Of a DNA stretch of 64,000 bases, positions 21,013 to 32,684 are shown piece by piece (the first letter of the stretch is position 1; each line of letters starts with the position of its first letter). The DNA lies in contig JAAEAF010000282.1 of the NCBI GenBank assembly GCA_011037195.1, forward strand, positions 124,001 to 188,000. Direction: 5' to 3'. A program made the translations under genes and the position numbers. Source of the DNA: Triatoma infestans (Eukaryota; Arthropoda; Insecta; Hemiptera; Reduviidae). The notes beneath the pieces were generated by a model. It saw only the letters and a program-made list of their open reading frames with translations. It was not told where the DNA came from and ran no database searches.

Positions 21013-21039
21013 TTTTAAAGAAATAGGAAAAATCTAAAA

Positions 21040-23372
21040 CATAATTGTAATTTTAATTTTCACGAAATAAAATATGCGGTTGATTACTAAAATAAATATC
21101 CAATGACATACAATATAAATATTTATTATTGTATTCTATAAACAGCTTGCCATAAGTTGTGAGTTTTAAAAACTAAACGTTAGATATATTCAATAATTTG
21201 CTTTAGCTTATTAGGAAATTAGATTACAGCTAGATAATGCATGGTAAACAAAATTCTTCACCCTAATAGAAAATTTTTGCATATTGCAATCTTTTTATTT
21301 TATTTTTTATTCGCTTGTCTATTGCTAATAGTTTCCTTCATCATAGTACTTGTGCATCAAAAATACAATAATTTGTGGTTCAGAAAAATACCATAAATTA
21401 TAGGGAAATAAAAAGGAAAAAAATACATTAAGCAACAAAAATTGCCTAGTTGGATTGTAATTTAATAAAATAACTTCACGATTATTATCGTGTAGAGAAT
21501 GTAGAAGGCACGAGCATAAATATTAACATGCAGGCAAATATAAATTACGCAATCCCCATTGTTTACTGGCTGGTTGATATAATAAGACAACGTAATCTAT
21601 AAACACTAAAAACAATTTTGTTTTGTTTGTAAATAATAAAAGAAATAACAGCGGTTAGGTTTTTTTAAAAATCAGCTGTTATGTTGTACAGAATTCTTTA
21701 ATTAAAAAAATGTGCTATGAAACCACCCCACGACTTATTTAAAAATGTTTCAAACAAAAGTGAGACAGGCCGATATGTGCGTTTATTTAAAAAATATCCC
21801 ACTTCAGTTTATGTAACAACAAGAGAAAATAGAAAAGTTGGCTAAACGGTCACTCAGTAGGGGTCCTTGGAAAATTCTAGATCGAGACTCTAACTAAGTG
21901 TCCGGTCCGGGCACTACCTATTGGGAAGGAAGAAAAGAAGTTGGTTTCAAACAGTAGCGAAACATTAGTAAAACTCTTTAATTAGATAATATAATAATGT
22001 AAATATTCTTGACTCATAACTAACTGCTAAAATTTTTTGAATTACGGCAGATTAACATTTAGTGAAATAAATTAATTCTCTGTTGTGAATGTCGCCTAAC
22101 TTTACCTTTACCATTATTTTAGAAATTAATTATAGTTCCCAGCCTAGTTCAATCTTTTGGCTCAAATAATATCGCAAATATGAATGGATAAAACGAAAAA
22201 AACTTTAAATAAATGTAAAATCACGAGCTTATAATTTTTAAATCAAAAAAAGTAATAAAATATAAGGCCATTAAAATAATAATAATAGGGGAGAGTAAAA
22301 AAGGTAGAAACAATTATGGGCTTCAATAAAATGTATAAACAATTCTTGTGATGTACACTACATCCATTTTGTAAGTGATTAATCTGTTCTTGTATCAAAC
22401 ATTCTACTCTTCATGTCTTCTGCTTCTCTTGAATGTGTGAATATTTCTGTCTCAAAAATTCGAGAAGAGTTGACTCTATTGAAGAGAGCTTGGAGCATCA
22501 CCAGTTATCTGACTTTGTGTGTGAGCTTACTATACTTATCGTAATCAAACTCATGTATTAGAATCTCATTTTGGGTCACAATGGCGAGAAAGGGAGAACA
22601 ACGTACGGTTTCATTTTCTAATCTCATTATTGTCTCCTCTCCCCCCCCCCTCTCAGTGAATCCTCTAAGGGAACCTGCTAAATACAATACCTGAATTTTC
22701 TGCTTTTACTTCTGGGTTCTCCTATGTTATAGTTTAACATAAATAACCGAATAAACATTTCTAAGTTTGTTGCACTCATCTTTGCCAACTACCATAAACA
22801 ATTTTTAGGTAACGGATTCATTACATTCTGAAGATGGCCACAAATACTGCACGTTCAAATAAACAAAATAATTTCTAAAAAAACAAACAGCGAAAATATT
22901 GAGTTGAAACTGATAGAGTTCAACTATTGCTTAGATTGCCCATATGTAAATCTCTCTCAACTGTAACAGAGAAAAGCACATTATTCCACAAAAAATTGTG
23001 CGAAATGTGTGGCTGCTCAATTAAATTGAGTTGCTCAACAAACACAGCATACTGATCAATTCTATACATCTTTACCATTGTTCGAGTCAAGGTTTAACAT
23101 ATATTAATAAAGATTATTAGAAATAATAATGAAAACACAGTCTGTCATTATTCGTAAAAAATACAATTAATAAAAATAATATGTACAAGACGTAACTGTA
23201 TACACAAGATGAAATCTCAAGTCTAAAAAAACAGAAAACAATGGAATACAAAAAACAAATACAAAAAAATTAAAATAAATGAAATTTGACCAGGCTGTCG
23301 TTATTGACCATATAAGTGGTTATGTAAAATACCAAGCGAATCGAGTATAATTGAGCAAATTATCAGAATTAT
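21040..23372. other. Intronic AT-rich sequence, nothing recognised
   Basis: A short AAT run lies at 22274-22287 and a C run at about 22641-22650. No repeat family word used elsewhere was found. Confidence 0.45.
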
Positions 23373-23503
23373 CAGGGCTTGGAGGGAAGAGTGATTGAGG
23401 ATGACTTATTTGGACATGAATGGGAACTTAATTAATCTCTATTCGTAACAGTTAATAGTAATTGGCTTGTTAATTACATCCCGTAATTCGCGCTTTGATA
23501 GTA
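23373..23503. repeat. 131-bp perfect direct duplication, copy 1
   Basis: This is identical at every base to 25284-25414, starting CAGGGCTTGGAGGGAAG and ending GCGCTTTGATAGTA. It has no inverted termini, no tail and no flanking short repeat. The perfect identity implies a recent event or an assembly artefact. Confidence 0.9.
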
Positions 23504-25283
23504 TAATCGAGCAGGTAATGGTCAGAAGATGATTCTTGTCTATTCCGACCTGGTCGAAGAAATATATAAATCATGCTCTAGAATAAGTAATTCAAACTTT
23601 GGTTCAACTAATGTATGTGCCATCCTTATGTTCTTAAAGCGTATCAATATACTTGTAATCGTAGCTAGCATTCATCGGTGGAGATCAAAAGCATGCACCC
23701 ATGAATTAATTAACACATATAATCCAAATATTACAGGAATCAAGTCCTGTATGTGTACACTGTGGGTAAGGGAAGGATTACGGTTGTTAGGCTGGAATTT
23801 CCAAGGGATTGGGAGGAGGAGCCAAGTCTCTGAAAGAATTGTTATTCCATTTCCCACACATGGGTTTTTTCTCAGATAGTTGACGTTATTTGCAATGTTC
23901 TAAATTTTTTTTACTTTCATTTATTACTGTGAATTAATCAAGTCAAATTTTCAAAAATTGAGGGTTCTGGAAATATATATATATTTTTTATGCAGATACT
24001 GTAATCTTTGAGAAATGGACTATTCGAGAGCATAACCTATTTGAAATCTTCCAAATCAATATGTTCTTTAATGCAAACTGAACTCTCAAGATGATAATAA
24101 ATGTTATATTCCATGTACATAAAAAAGACTCTAGTCTTTCCACCAAGGCTATCGAATTTTGCAATCTATCGTCTTTAAGATATTCTAGATTTTTGAGCCT
24201 TTATTTATTTACGTGGAAATAAAATACTTTAACCTTTTGATCAAAATTCAGATTAAAAATGAAAGAAAATAGTTGCTTACTGTATCAAGGACCCAACTAA
24301 TATGATTAATTATTTTTTTGTTGTGTTTGCTTTTTATTTTAAATATCAACTATAATAAATATAATTATTTACTTAATTTTAATAATCAGAAAAAAAAAGA
24401 ATTAAGTAATTAACTTATTTTCAAAATTAATATTTAAAAATTAGAAAAATTGAACTAACTTAAAAAAACTGTGTGTAATAAGTTTCGTTCCGGTAATTTG
24501 GTTTGCATAAACCGTGAAACAAGCCAGCATTACTCATTTAATTTTTTTATATACGTAACCAAACTATTACACGTTAGTTGTTAAAAATATACTAAATTAA
24601 TTTATTGGTTTCACATTGTTTATGGTTTGAAAAATTAGAAGAATTTGGTGACGAGAAAATTAAATAGAAGTAGAACTCGTAAATAAAAAAAGTGGGGGAT
24701 AAATTTGTGAACTGTATCCTTGGAAATAATTCTCTCTAAGATTTCTGCATAAACAACGTAGGCATATACTTTTTACAGAAATTAGTTTGAACTCTACTAA
24801 CAACGTCATTGGATTTTTTTTTTTCGGGAAGTAACGTAGTTTTAAGTAATTTAATAAATATAAAATTCTAAGTAATATTAATTTTATAAGTTGCCAATGC
24901 CTGCGGTAATTTGCTTAAATATATAATAAATATTTTTAAAAAAGAGAAAAAGCTAAGTTGCATCAAGGTTAGTTTAGGTTGATTAGGTAAATTGTTGTTT
25001 AATGGATGAGAATGTTGTAGGAAGTTTATCTTATTATTTAATTGACTTTTAACATTACGACACCACGCTTCTACTGAATTACTTAAAAAAAAATAATATA
25101 AAATCTTCAATTATTCATAACATTAAATACATTTTATAATTGTGTATTTTTTGCCGTTAAAGTAGGATATTGGAAAATTTTAATAAAACAGGGAAATGGG
25201 TGTAGTTTGGAATACCTCATGGTAAAAATGGCAAGAAAAATTGCTTCAATTGACAAGTATTTGGAAGTGATAAGATCCCGCCC
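23504..25283. other. Intronic sequence between the 131-bp copies
   Basis: A 116-codon open stretch starts at 23529 but has no family motif. The rest is AT-rich with no recognised element. Confidence 0.4.
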
Positions 25284-25414
25284 CAGGGCTTGGAGGGAAG
25301 AGTGATTGAGGATGACTTATTTGGACATGAATGGGAACTTAATTAATCTCTATTCGTAACAGTTAATAGTAATTGGCTTGTTAATTACATCCCGTAATTC
25401 GCGCTTTGATAGTA
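25284..25414. repeat. 131-bp perfect direct duplication, copy 2
   Basis: This is the exact copy of 23373-23503. Flanks differ immediately outside on both sides (CCCGCC before, AAACGCG after), so the borders are sharp. Confidence 0.9.
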
Positions 25415-26374
25415 AAACGCGTCTTTCCTCACTAAATTGGAGAGATAATTCACCATTATATATCAGTAAATCTAATCAAAATAATTCTGGATGTATATTG
25501 AGGGAGGTTTAGGGTCACGCTAGAGTTGCTGGAGGTGCAATCTTCAGATCACTGTAGAGCTGAGAGAATAAGAATAATACTCCAGACGGAACTTCAGTGT
25601 AATATATTATTGAGCTCTAGAATATTGAGAAATTCCCAGAAGAAGTAGTATAGCTTGTTTGTTTCATTTGTTTTGTTGGGGATATCTCAGCTATCATTTC
25701 TTGCCTTTAATGTTTTGGTGGTAAGTCATCAATGATGCTGCATCTTGGAAGTAGATATTATTGACTCATAATGTTGTGAGCTCATAGCATTTTATCATCA
25801 ATATGGACATAAATGCAGTCCATAATATGGCTCATAAATACGTTTTCAGGATTCTATGTAATTTTTGTTTTGTTTTAGCTGTTTGGTTCATTCGCAAGTA
25901 AAAATTAAATGACTGTTTCACTACACACTAAATAACTTAATGAGCAGAATAAAATCAATCATTAATAAACTGACAAAATTTGCACAATAAAGTCGCAATA
26001 ACTAGAACATAATTTAAACAACTAAAATTTTAACGCCATGTTTATACAATTGCTCTACAACTGATTATACATTTTTAAAGAAAATTTTAAAATTAAATTA
26101 ATACCATCTTTCCCTAATTATTTCCTGCATCATCGGAAATTTAAAGTCCTCTCTATGGATTTTGTAAATTCTTTGTAAAGATTCTCTAAAAATTTATATT
26201 ATAAATAACAAATATTTTAATGAATTGAGTGTTTGTGATATTGAGAAAACTGTGGTCTATTTACATAGATATTCTTTAAATAACTGATATATGCGATTAG
26301 GTTTGTATTTCTATATTTAACGTAATAGCTAGCAACAGAGACATTTTCCGTGGTAGCCTGCTTCATTTTGTGGT

Positions 26375-26412
26375 CATCGACCGGTTTCGGGCGTTCGCCC
26401 ATCTTCAGGATG
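26375..26412 (-). ncRNA. Hammerhead-like ribozyme motif, A5 left arm
   Basis: On the - strand CATC-CTGAAGA-T-GGGC-GAAC-GCCC-GAAA-CCG-GTC-GATG. Every core position and both hairpins are intact. It is the mirror image of 27443-27480. Confidence 0.6.
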
Positions 26413-27442
26413 CGTTTTTCAGACAGTGTGCCAACACAGACTCGTATAGAGTAACTTAGTTTCACACTAACTGAGGTATATTTTTAAAATACTAAAAACT
26501 AGGTGGGAAAACACGTGTTTGGGTTGTTAAAGGGCAAATTCTTTTCTTACAGTGGACGCGGGGGTCTAATCTTTAAACTCTGTTGTTGGAGGGAGACTTA
26601 CTTTACAATTAACTAACCAAAATATTAAGAATATACAAAAAATAAAAAATAAGATACACAAAATAAATCTAAAGAAAATTAAACAACGATTAAACTAACA
26701 TTTAAAATTCATTCATTCGTTTAAAATTGAACGATTTTTTATATAATTAAGTTAAGTTTTTCCAGTTCCAAAGACGCAACAAATAGTTCTTAAATAGTTT
26801 TTAAGGTTAGGTTTAGTTTTAAATCTACTATGTACATATAACTTTACTAGTTTAGATGTATATATATTTAAAAAAAAAGAAAAAAGAAAAAAAAAAAGTG
26901 CGTATTTGGATGATGTGTGTGAGTGATGATGTGACATGGTTTGTGGGATGCATAATAAAAAACTTAATTATATAAGAAAACATAATTAGGTATACATGCT
27001 TGCGAGGATGTGAGGGTTGCGTGAAAAAGTGAAAGAATGACTGGAATTTCTTAATTCTCTGGAACTGGAAAAACTTAACTTAATTATATAAAAAATCGTT
27101 CAATTTTAAACGAATGAATGAATTTTAAATGTTAGTTTAATCGTTGTTTAATTTTATTTAGATTTATTTTGTGTATCTCATTTTTTATTTTGTTTATTCT
27201 TAATATTTTGGTTAGTTGATTGTGAAGTGGGTCTCCCTCCAACAACAGAGTTTAGGGATTGGACCCCCGCGTGTTGCGTCCACTGTAAGAAAAGAATTTG
27301 CCCTTTAACAACCCAAACACGTGTTTTCCCACCATCTGGCCACATCCCTTTACCTAGTTTAGTATTTTTAAAAATATACCTCAGTTAGTGTGAAACTAAG
27401 TTACTCTATACGAGTCTGTGTTGGCACACTGTCTGAAAAACG

Positions 27443-27480
27443 CATCCTGAAGATGGGCGAACGCCCGAAACCGGTCGATG
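27443..27480 (+). ncRNA. Hammerhead-like ribozyme motif, A5 right arm
   Basis: Helix I CATC (27443-27446) pairs with GATG (27477-27480). CTGAAGA is at 27447-27453, then an extra T, helix II GGGC (27455-27458) with GCCC (27463-27466) and loop GAAC, then GAAA (27467-27470), a helix III palindrome ACCGGT (27470-27475) and cleavage triplet GTC (27474-27476). The type I order is complete. A two- or three-pair helix III is unstable in one molecule but can form between two copies. It is in sense orientation within intron 1. Confidence 0.6.
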
Positions 27481-27574
27481 ACCACAAAATGAAGCAGGCT
27501 ACCACGGAAAATGTCTCTGATGCTTTCCAGCTCTGCGGAACCAACCACCACAACTAATAGCTAGCAAGCTGTTT

Positions 27575-28060
27575 ATTTTCTCTGACTCGTGCTTTAGTAG
27601 GTGTGGTAGCATCAAAGATGCAAAAGTATTGTGGTAGCATTAAATTTTCAAAATACAAGTTTACACCTAAAGTACATGTTTTGAAGGCTCCAGTGTGTCA
27701 AAACAGATGCTTAGCAAATGACTCTCGTCCACTCTTTCTCTCTGCGAGTGCTATGCTATGGTTTATGAGAACACGAATCTCAAAAACTAGAAAATGCGTA
27801 ATACCACTTCGCATCCCAAATGAAGGTTTCCAAAATCGTCAAACGGAGGTGTAATTTTACCGACAATTGTTTACTATTTTGCTTAATATATTACTTTAAA
27901 ATATTTTTCATTTTTGAAATTTTCTTTTAACTTACGCATACAGATCATACGTTAAAACATTTTTTTTTCGTATCCGGGGTACTTAAAACTGTATTTCCGG
28001 TAAAAACTCCATTTCGAAATTCGGCAAGATTGCAATCTTTTTTATTTTTGTATCTGTTAT
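27575..28060. repeat. Family C-like repeat, diverged
   Basis: AGTATTGTGGTAGCATTAAATTTTC, ACATGTTTTGAAGGCTCC, CACGAATCTCAAAAACTAG, AAATCGTCAAACGGAGGTG and CTGTATTTCCGGTAAAAACTCC follow the block order of family C. Confidence 0.5.
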
Positions 28061-28474
28061 TATATATTGTATATTTTTATATACAATAATCTTTTTGTAA
28101 TATAATTGCTCTAGAATACGATATTAGGAGTAACAGAAAGAAAACAATTTCTGGAATTAATATTTGATTAAAATAAATAATAAATAAATAAACGATAAAT
28201 TTGTTTTTGAGTTTTATCCCTCATAGGAAGAAGTTGTGTTTGCAGTTACACTTTCCATTTAAATGAAAATAAAATAAATTTAAAGGGTATTTATTCTTAG
28301 AATAAATAAATAAACAAAATAAAAATGAAAACAAGAAAATTAATAAATTATAATGAGTACATGAAAAGCATTAAACGTATATACTTTTTAAAAACACTAA
28401 ACTTATATCTTCTTATAGCGTAAATTACCACAAAAGAAAAAGGCTCTAAACCTTACATTATCTTTAACAGAATA

Positions 28475-28700
28475 ATTTCCAAGTTTCAAGAAAATCGGTC
28501 AACCGGAAGTACCACTTTACTAAATGGATTTTTCCAGCTTTTGTGACTTTTTTGAATGACTGATTTTCATTAAATTTGGTATTTATATGTACGAGTACAT
28601 AAAGGCCTATATCTCGCACTTGAAATTTTTCTAGGAAAATTCATTTAAGAGCGGTTCTTCTATTTAGCGGCTCTTTTATGGATATTGCCCACTGTCTAGT
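28475..28700 (+). repeat. Family C repeat fragment
   Basis: TTTCAAGAAAATCGGTCAACCGG, AAGTACCACTTTACTAAATGG, TTTTGTGACTTTTTTGAATGAC, ATTTTTCTAGGAAAATTCATTTAAG. Confidence 0.7.
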
Positions 28701-29433
28701 CATTAATATAGCTAAAAAGGTATTTATTTTTATGGTAGTAATAATTATACATTGGACATGACATGAAAAGTGAATCAAATTATTTGGAGAATGAGTATTA
28801 CATAGTTGACAGCATTCCTCGCCATTAAACATATCCACTTCACCTCTATGACAAATACTAAAGTAGTGTCTTCGTTTTTATTCAAAAAGAATGTCTTGCG
28901 GCGACTGAATATTTGATTATTTTTTGAAATCTGATCGGAAAAAATACTCTTTAAAAATAAAATACCTATTATTCCTAATAGGTCACAGTTTTGTTTACTG
29001 TTTTCATATTTAATTACTTCATGGAATATATTAAATTCTATTTTATTATAATATCTCATTTCTTGGTAGATTAGAAAAGGGGGGCGAGCCTCATTTCACT
29101 GCGACCTAGTTAAAAAAACACTAACCTAATGACAATAGTGTGGATCAGCTTCCCACTCGACATTTCAAAGCGCCCATTTTGAGAAGTTTTGCTCTAAGCT
29201 CAACAATAATTAATTTTTTCTTATGCAACGAAACCAAAACATTTGGTAAGTTAGCGGAAGGTTTTATTTTATATTGATTAGTTTATTGATCGGATTGTGA
29301 ATTGATTAGAGTCCATGACTTTAGTTTCATGTTGTTCGAGTTAGTGAACAATATCAATTGTTGTTGTGATTGGTTCCGCAGAGCTGGAAAGCATCTGAAA
29401 TATTTTCCGTGATAGCCTGCTTCTTCCGGATTC

Positions 29434-29732
29434 TATGCGGGGTGGTTGCACAGTAAATAGTACACAATAAGTAAAAATTCTAGAGTGGTATATTAGGAAG
29501 AAGATCATAACGAGAGAAACTAGCCATTGTCACTGGGTCCTGCTGTGACGTAGATTATCTGCGAAGGTTGTGAGCTCAGCCATTACTCGAAATATATTTA
29601 GAAGCGACATTTTTTTTGAGGAATCAATTATGTACACACATCAGGAGAGTTATAGAATTTACGATATATAGATTTTACGGTCTTAATGACATAGAATATT
29701 TAAAATTTTAAGATCATAACGCTCAAGAGTTA
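29434..29732. repeat. Dispersed repeat, copy inside A6
   Basis: Shared with 30566-30804: TTGCACAGTAAATAGTACAC, CAATAAGTAAAAATTC, GGAAGAAGATCATAA, GAGGAATCAATTATGTACAC, CATCAGGAGAGTTATAG, ACGATATATAGATTTTA. This copy has about 60 bp not present in the other one (around 29548-29607). Confidence 0.85.
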
Positions 29733-29749
29733 TAAATGCAAAAAAAAGT

Positions 29750-29785
29750 ATCCTGATGATGGGCGAACGGCTGAAACCGGTCGAT
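29750..29785 (+). ncRNA. Hammerhead-like ribozyme motif, A6
   Basis: Helix I ATC (29750-29752) with GAT (29783-29785), CTGATGA (29753-29759), extra T, helix II GGGC-GAAC-GGCT (one mispair), GAAAC (29773-29777), palindrome ACCGGT and triplet GTC (29780-29782). The core is intact and in sense orientation in intron 1. Confidence 0.55.
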
Positions 29786-30499
29786 GACCACAAAAAGAAG
29801 CAGGCTATCACGGAAAATGTCTCTGGAACAATATCAATATTTGCTAGAATGTTTACTACAGTTTTTGTATTTAATGCGGATAATTTTCAACTGTTATTGG
29901 TACAGTTTATTATTTTAATTAATTTTTTTTTAATATATCTGGAAAATTTATGGAGATATTTATTTGGCGGCCATAATATTTGGATATTTATTTTCCTGAT
30001 CAAGTTATTGTGTATTTCAAATAACTTTTAGATACTAGAAATAGATTTTGTAAAATCTCATTTCCGATTACCCAATTTACTTCAAAACTTGGAAAATACC
30101 GCCCTCATTATAATATCCACGCGGAAGACCACTGCTAGATGTGGAACTCTATTTTCTCGCCTAGAACAGCTGTAGTGGGGAATAGCTTCAACTATCAGCT
30201 GCTAGCTAAGTGATTCCATCACACTTCCTTCTATTATGCATTGTCAATTCAAGTATCGGTTCAGTACAAGGTGAGAGAGAGCTGTTTAATCAAAATTATA
30301 ACTTTTAAGAATATTTATCCATCAGAGCTCTGCGAATTGCAGTAAGGGAGTATTTCATACAGATATTTCTTTTAAATAGAGGTGGAATAAACTGCAGATT
30401 CTATTACCTTTCAGTTTTGACCTTCGTGACTTGGTTCTAATTCTACCTGGTTCTTATTCTGGTACTAATTCTAGTTCCCCACTTTTCTGCGAAGTTTGC

Positions 30500-30575
30500 G
30501 TCCCCTCCCCAATGGAAATCGAACCCTAATTTCTCGCTCCTAAGGCCTGAGCGCTATCCTCAAGACTACGCGCGG
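30500..30575 (-). repeat. tRNA-like head, probable SINE relic
   Basis: On the - strand an A-box-like TAGTCTTGAGG (30558-30568) and a B-box-like GGTTCGATTTC (30525-30535) stand in the right order and spacing for an RNA polymerase III promoter. The body (30380-30500) has no known 3' tail, and it abuts the dispersed repeat at 30566. Confidence 0.5.
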
Positions 30576-30804
30576 AGGCTGCACATTAAACAGTACCCAA
30601 TAAGTAAAAATTCTTGAGTGGTATAGGAAGAAGATCATAAGGAGACAAACTAGCCTTTGATACTGAATCCTGCTATGATATCAGATTTTTGAGGAATCAA
30701 TTATGTACACACATCAGGAGAGTTATAGAATTTACGATATATAGATTTTAAGGTTTTAATGACATATAATATTTAAAATTTTAAGATCATAACGCAGGAG
30801 AGTT
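30566..30804. repeat. Dispersed repeat, second copy
   Basis: This is the stand-alone copy of the sequence inside A6 (29434-29732), about nine-tenths alike by eye, lacking the 60-bp middle piece. Confidence 0.85.
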
Positions 30805-31585
30805 AATGTTAAATGTTAAATGAAGCATTTGTTAGTACGAACGAAGACTTATTGATTGGAAAGTTTGAGCAACTCAGGCCACTTAAGTTAAAATAGAGGT
30901 TGTTTCCAAAATTCATAAACCAAAAAATTTGTACTAACAATTTAAAAACTGAAATAATTTTCTAACAGTCAAGAAAAACCAGAATAATGATAAATAACTT
31001 AAATACCTTCTTTTCCTCGGAAGACCATAACAGTAGTGTAACTACTAGACTTTCCCTCGTGGTGCAAAATTGTTTTAATAAAAAATTAGAGCTTATGCAT
31101 ATTATTAGAAATGTATATTTTTAGAAAAACTAAATTCTTCATATTTTTTCTTTCTTACAGAAAAGTCTAGCTCACTAAATATTACAGATAATGACATGCT
31201 TTGAATACATAAACTAAGCTAATGGTGCATTGTTCCACTTTTGTACTATGAACAGGTTGGAATGAGATCGTTTATTTACCAAGGACAAAAAACTAACTTC
31301 TAAAATGAATAATACCGTTGTATGTTCATTAAAACTTATATCAATTTTTTTTGTTTCATTTATTATTAAGATTATTTGTAGTTTTCTGTAATAGCCTTCA
31401 TTTTTTTATCATTTGTAGGTGTTAGTAAACTGTAGGTAGGCTTGACAAAACGATCAAAAATTACTTCCAAAGAGAGAACTTTTCTTTTACTTTTTTCCCT
31501 TTTCCTTTCTTTTCTAGGAGGGTTCAAAATATCCTGAATTCGAAATAAATTATGGGTTATGGGTATGTCTGTATATCTAAAAATA
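30805..31585. other. Intronic sequence, nothing recognised
   Basis: AT-rich; no repeat word or coding stretch identified. Confidence 0.45.
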
Positions 31586-31589
31586 TATC

Positions 31590-32080
31590 AAAAAGAAATT
31601 CGCAGGACAATTCCGGTTAGGTAACTACAGTGCAACTGACACGAAGGTTTCGGTCAAATCCACTAGTCGTAAGTACATCTGCAAATTTACTGAATTTCTT
31701 ATTCAATTTTTCGCAATTTTTTCAAAATTGTTCCAACGATTATTTTTAAACTTAGTATATAGTTATTACATATAGACATAAATACCTAATCACTTTTACT
31801 AGAAATGTTTGCCCAGGAAAAGTGATTTTTGGAGGATTCTGGTGGAGCTGTAACGTTAAGCTTTCCTCTTAAATGCCAATTTAGAATAATGTAGGGTTTC
31901 AACACATATATAATACATTAAAAGCTTTGCTAGAATTCTAAAATTTGAAGAAAATCTGTTTTTACCCGAACTGCAACTTTAAAGAATAAATTCTAAGAGT
32001 TTTTGGAATTTTCTCGAAAACAGAGCAACTTAAACTTCGTGAAAAAGTTGTTTAAAGAGAATTTCTCAATTTTATAATTA
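31590..32080 (+). repeat. Family C repeat
   Basis: ATCAAAAAGAAATTCGCAGG, ACACGAAGGTTTCGGTCAAATCC, TTTTTTCAAAATTGTTCCAACG, CTTTTACTAGAAATG, GGTTTCAACACATATATAATAC and AAAATTTGAAGAAAATCTG run in + order. Confidence 0.7.
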
Positions 32081-32684
32081 AATTAGCTATAGAAAAGAAA
32101 GTTTTTTAGATTTACACAAGTTTTTTAGATTTAGCTCGCCAAACTTTTTCAGATTCAGAAATATTTGAAATATATATTTGATAAAACAGTACAGCCACAA
32201 CAACTATAAAACAGACTTGCACAGAGGAAAATCAGTTTATACACTGTTTGGAAGTGTTTTGTTAAGAGTCAACTAGGTTAAGAGGGAGTCTCCATACCTG
32301 AACAGTCAGCCACATGTTGTTTTCATTATTACAAGGCATGTTTATCGCTTCCTTTAAAAATGAAATCATCAATAAGTGGAGATATGCAACTTAAATTAAA
32401 TTTTTGGAGGAAATTTACATTATTAATTATTTACCCTACTGTCTTATTATTTTAAGGTCAAATAGCATGCCTATATAAGTTAATTGTTTAACAATATATT
32501 TATTTATACTATCTTACGATCATTCCCTTCATTTTTATTATTAATTATTCCACAGTAGTCAACAACTGGCGTAATGGTCTTTCGTTTAAATAATACTCAA
32601 ACAACAACAAGTACAAATTATAAGATAGAATGGGGTAATTAATTATGTAAATTTGAATATATTAATTACATATTACTCGAAACA

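Larger units (their letters stand above)
26336..27554 (+). mobile_element. Family A fold-back element A5, 1.2 kb inverted repeat
   Basis: The left arm 26336-26769 and right arm 27061-27519 are inverted copies over about 435 bp with a few substitutions and small gaps. The right arm has extra ATCTGGCCACATCCC, and the left lacks a 7-base piece next to GCGGGGGTC. Spacer 26770-27060 has purine runs. The right end continues 35 bp beyond the left, ending GGAACCAACCACCACAAC. Hammerhead-like motifs lie near both ends, pointing outward. Open stretches crossing the arms (for example one containing KPVDDHK) are translations of the motif, not proteins. Transcription through it would give a long hairpin RNA. 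Confidence 0.85.
26323..27567. repeat. 13-bp target-site duplications around element A5
   Basis: TAATAGCTAGCAA occurs exactly at 26323-26335 and at 27555-27567, directly bordering the A5 element. A duplication of this length is typical of target-primed retroelement insertion and longer than that of most cut-and-paste transposons. Confidence 0.85.
29359..29825 (+). mobile_element. Family A element A6 with 13-bp TSD and captured interior
   Basis: GAACAATATCAAT flanks it exactly (29346-29358 and 29826-29838). The left end TGTTGTGATTGGTTCCGCAG, GAGCTGGAAAGCATC, TTTTCCGTGATAGCCTGCTTC is a short arm. The right end (29751-29825) holds the hammerhead-like motif and GAAGCAGGCTATCACGG..GTCTCTG. The interior (29434-29732) is a different dispersed repeat that occurs alone at 30566-30804. 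Confidence 0.8.

Noticed and set aside
23529..23879. 116-codon open stretch on the + strand
   Set aside because: No recognisable domain and overlapping open frames on the other strand; likely chance.
26217..26465. 82-codon open stretch containing KPVDDHKMKQ
   Set aside because: It is the translation of the family A hammerhead-like repeat; the same words recur at 29756-29830 in a repeat context.
29756..30031. 91-codon open stretch starting MMGERLKPVDDHK
   Set aside because: It starts inside the same repeat motif and runs into AT-rich sequence; no protein family.
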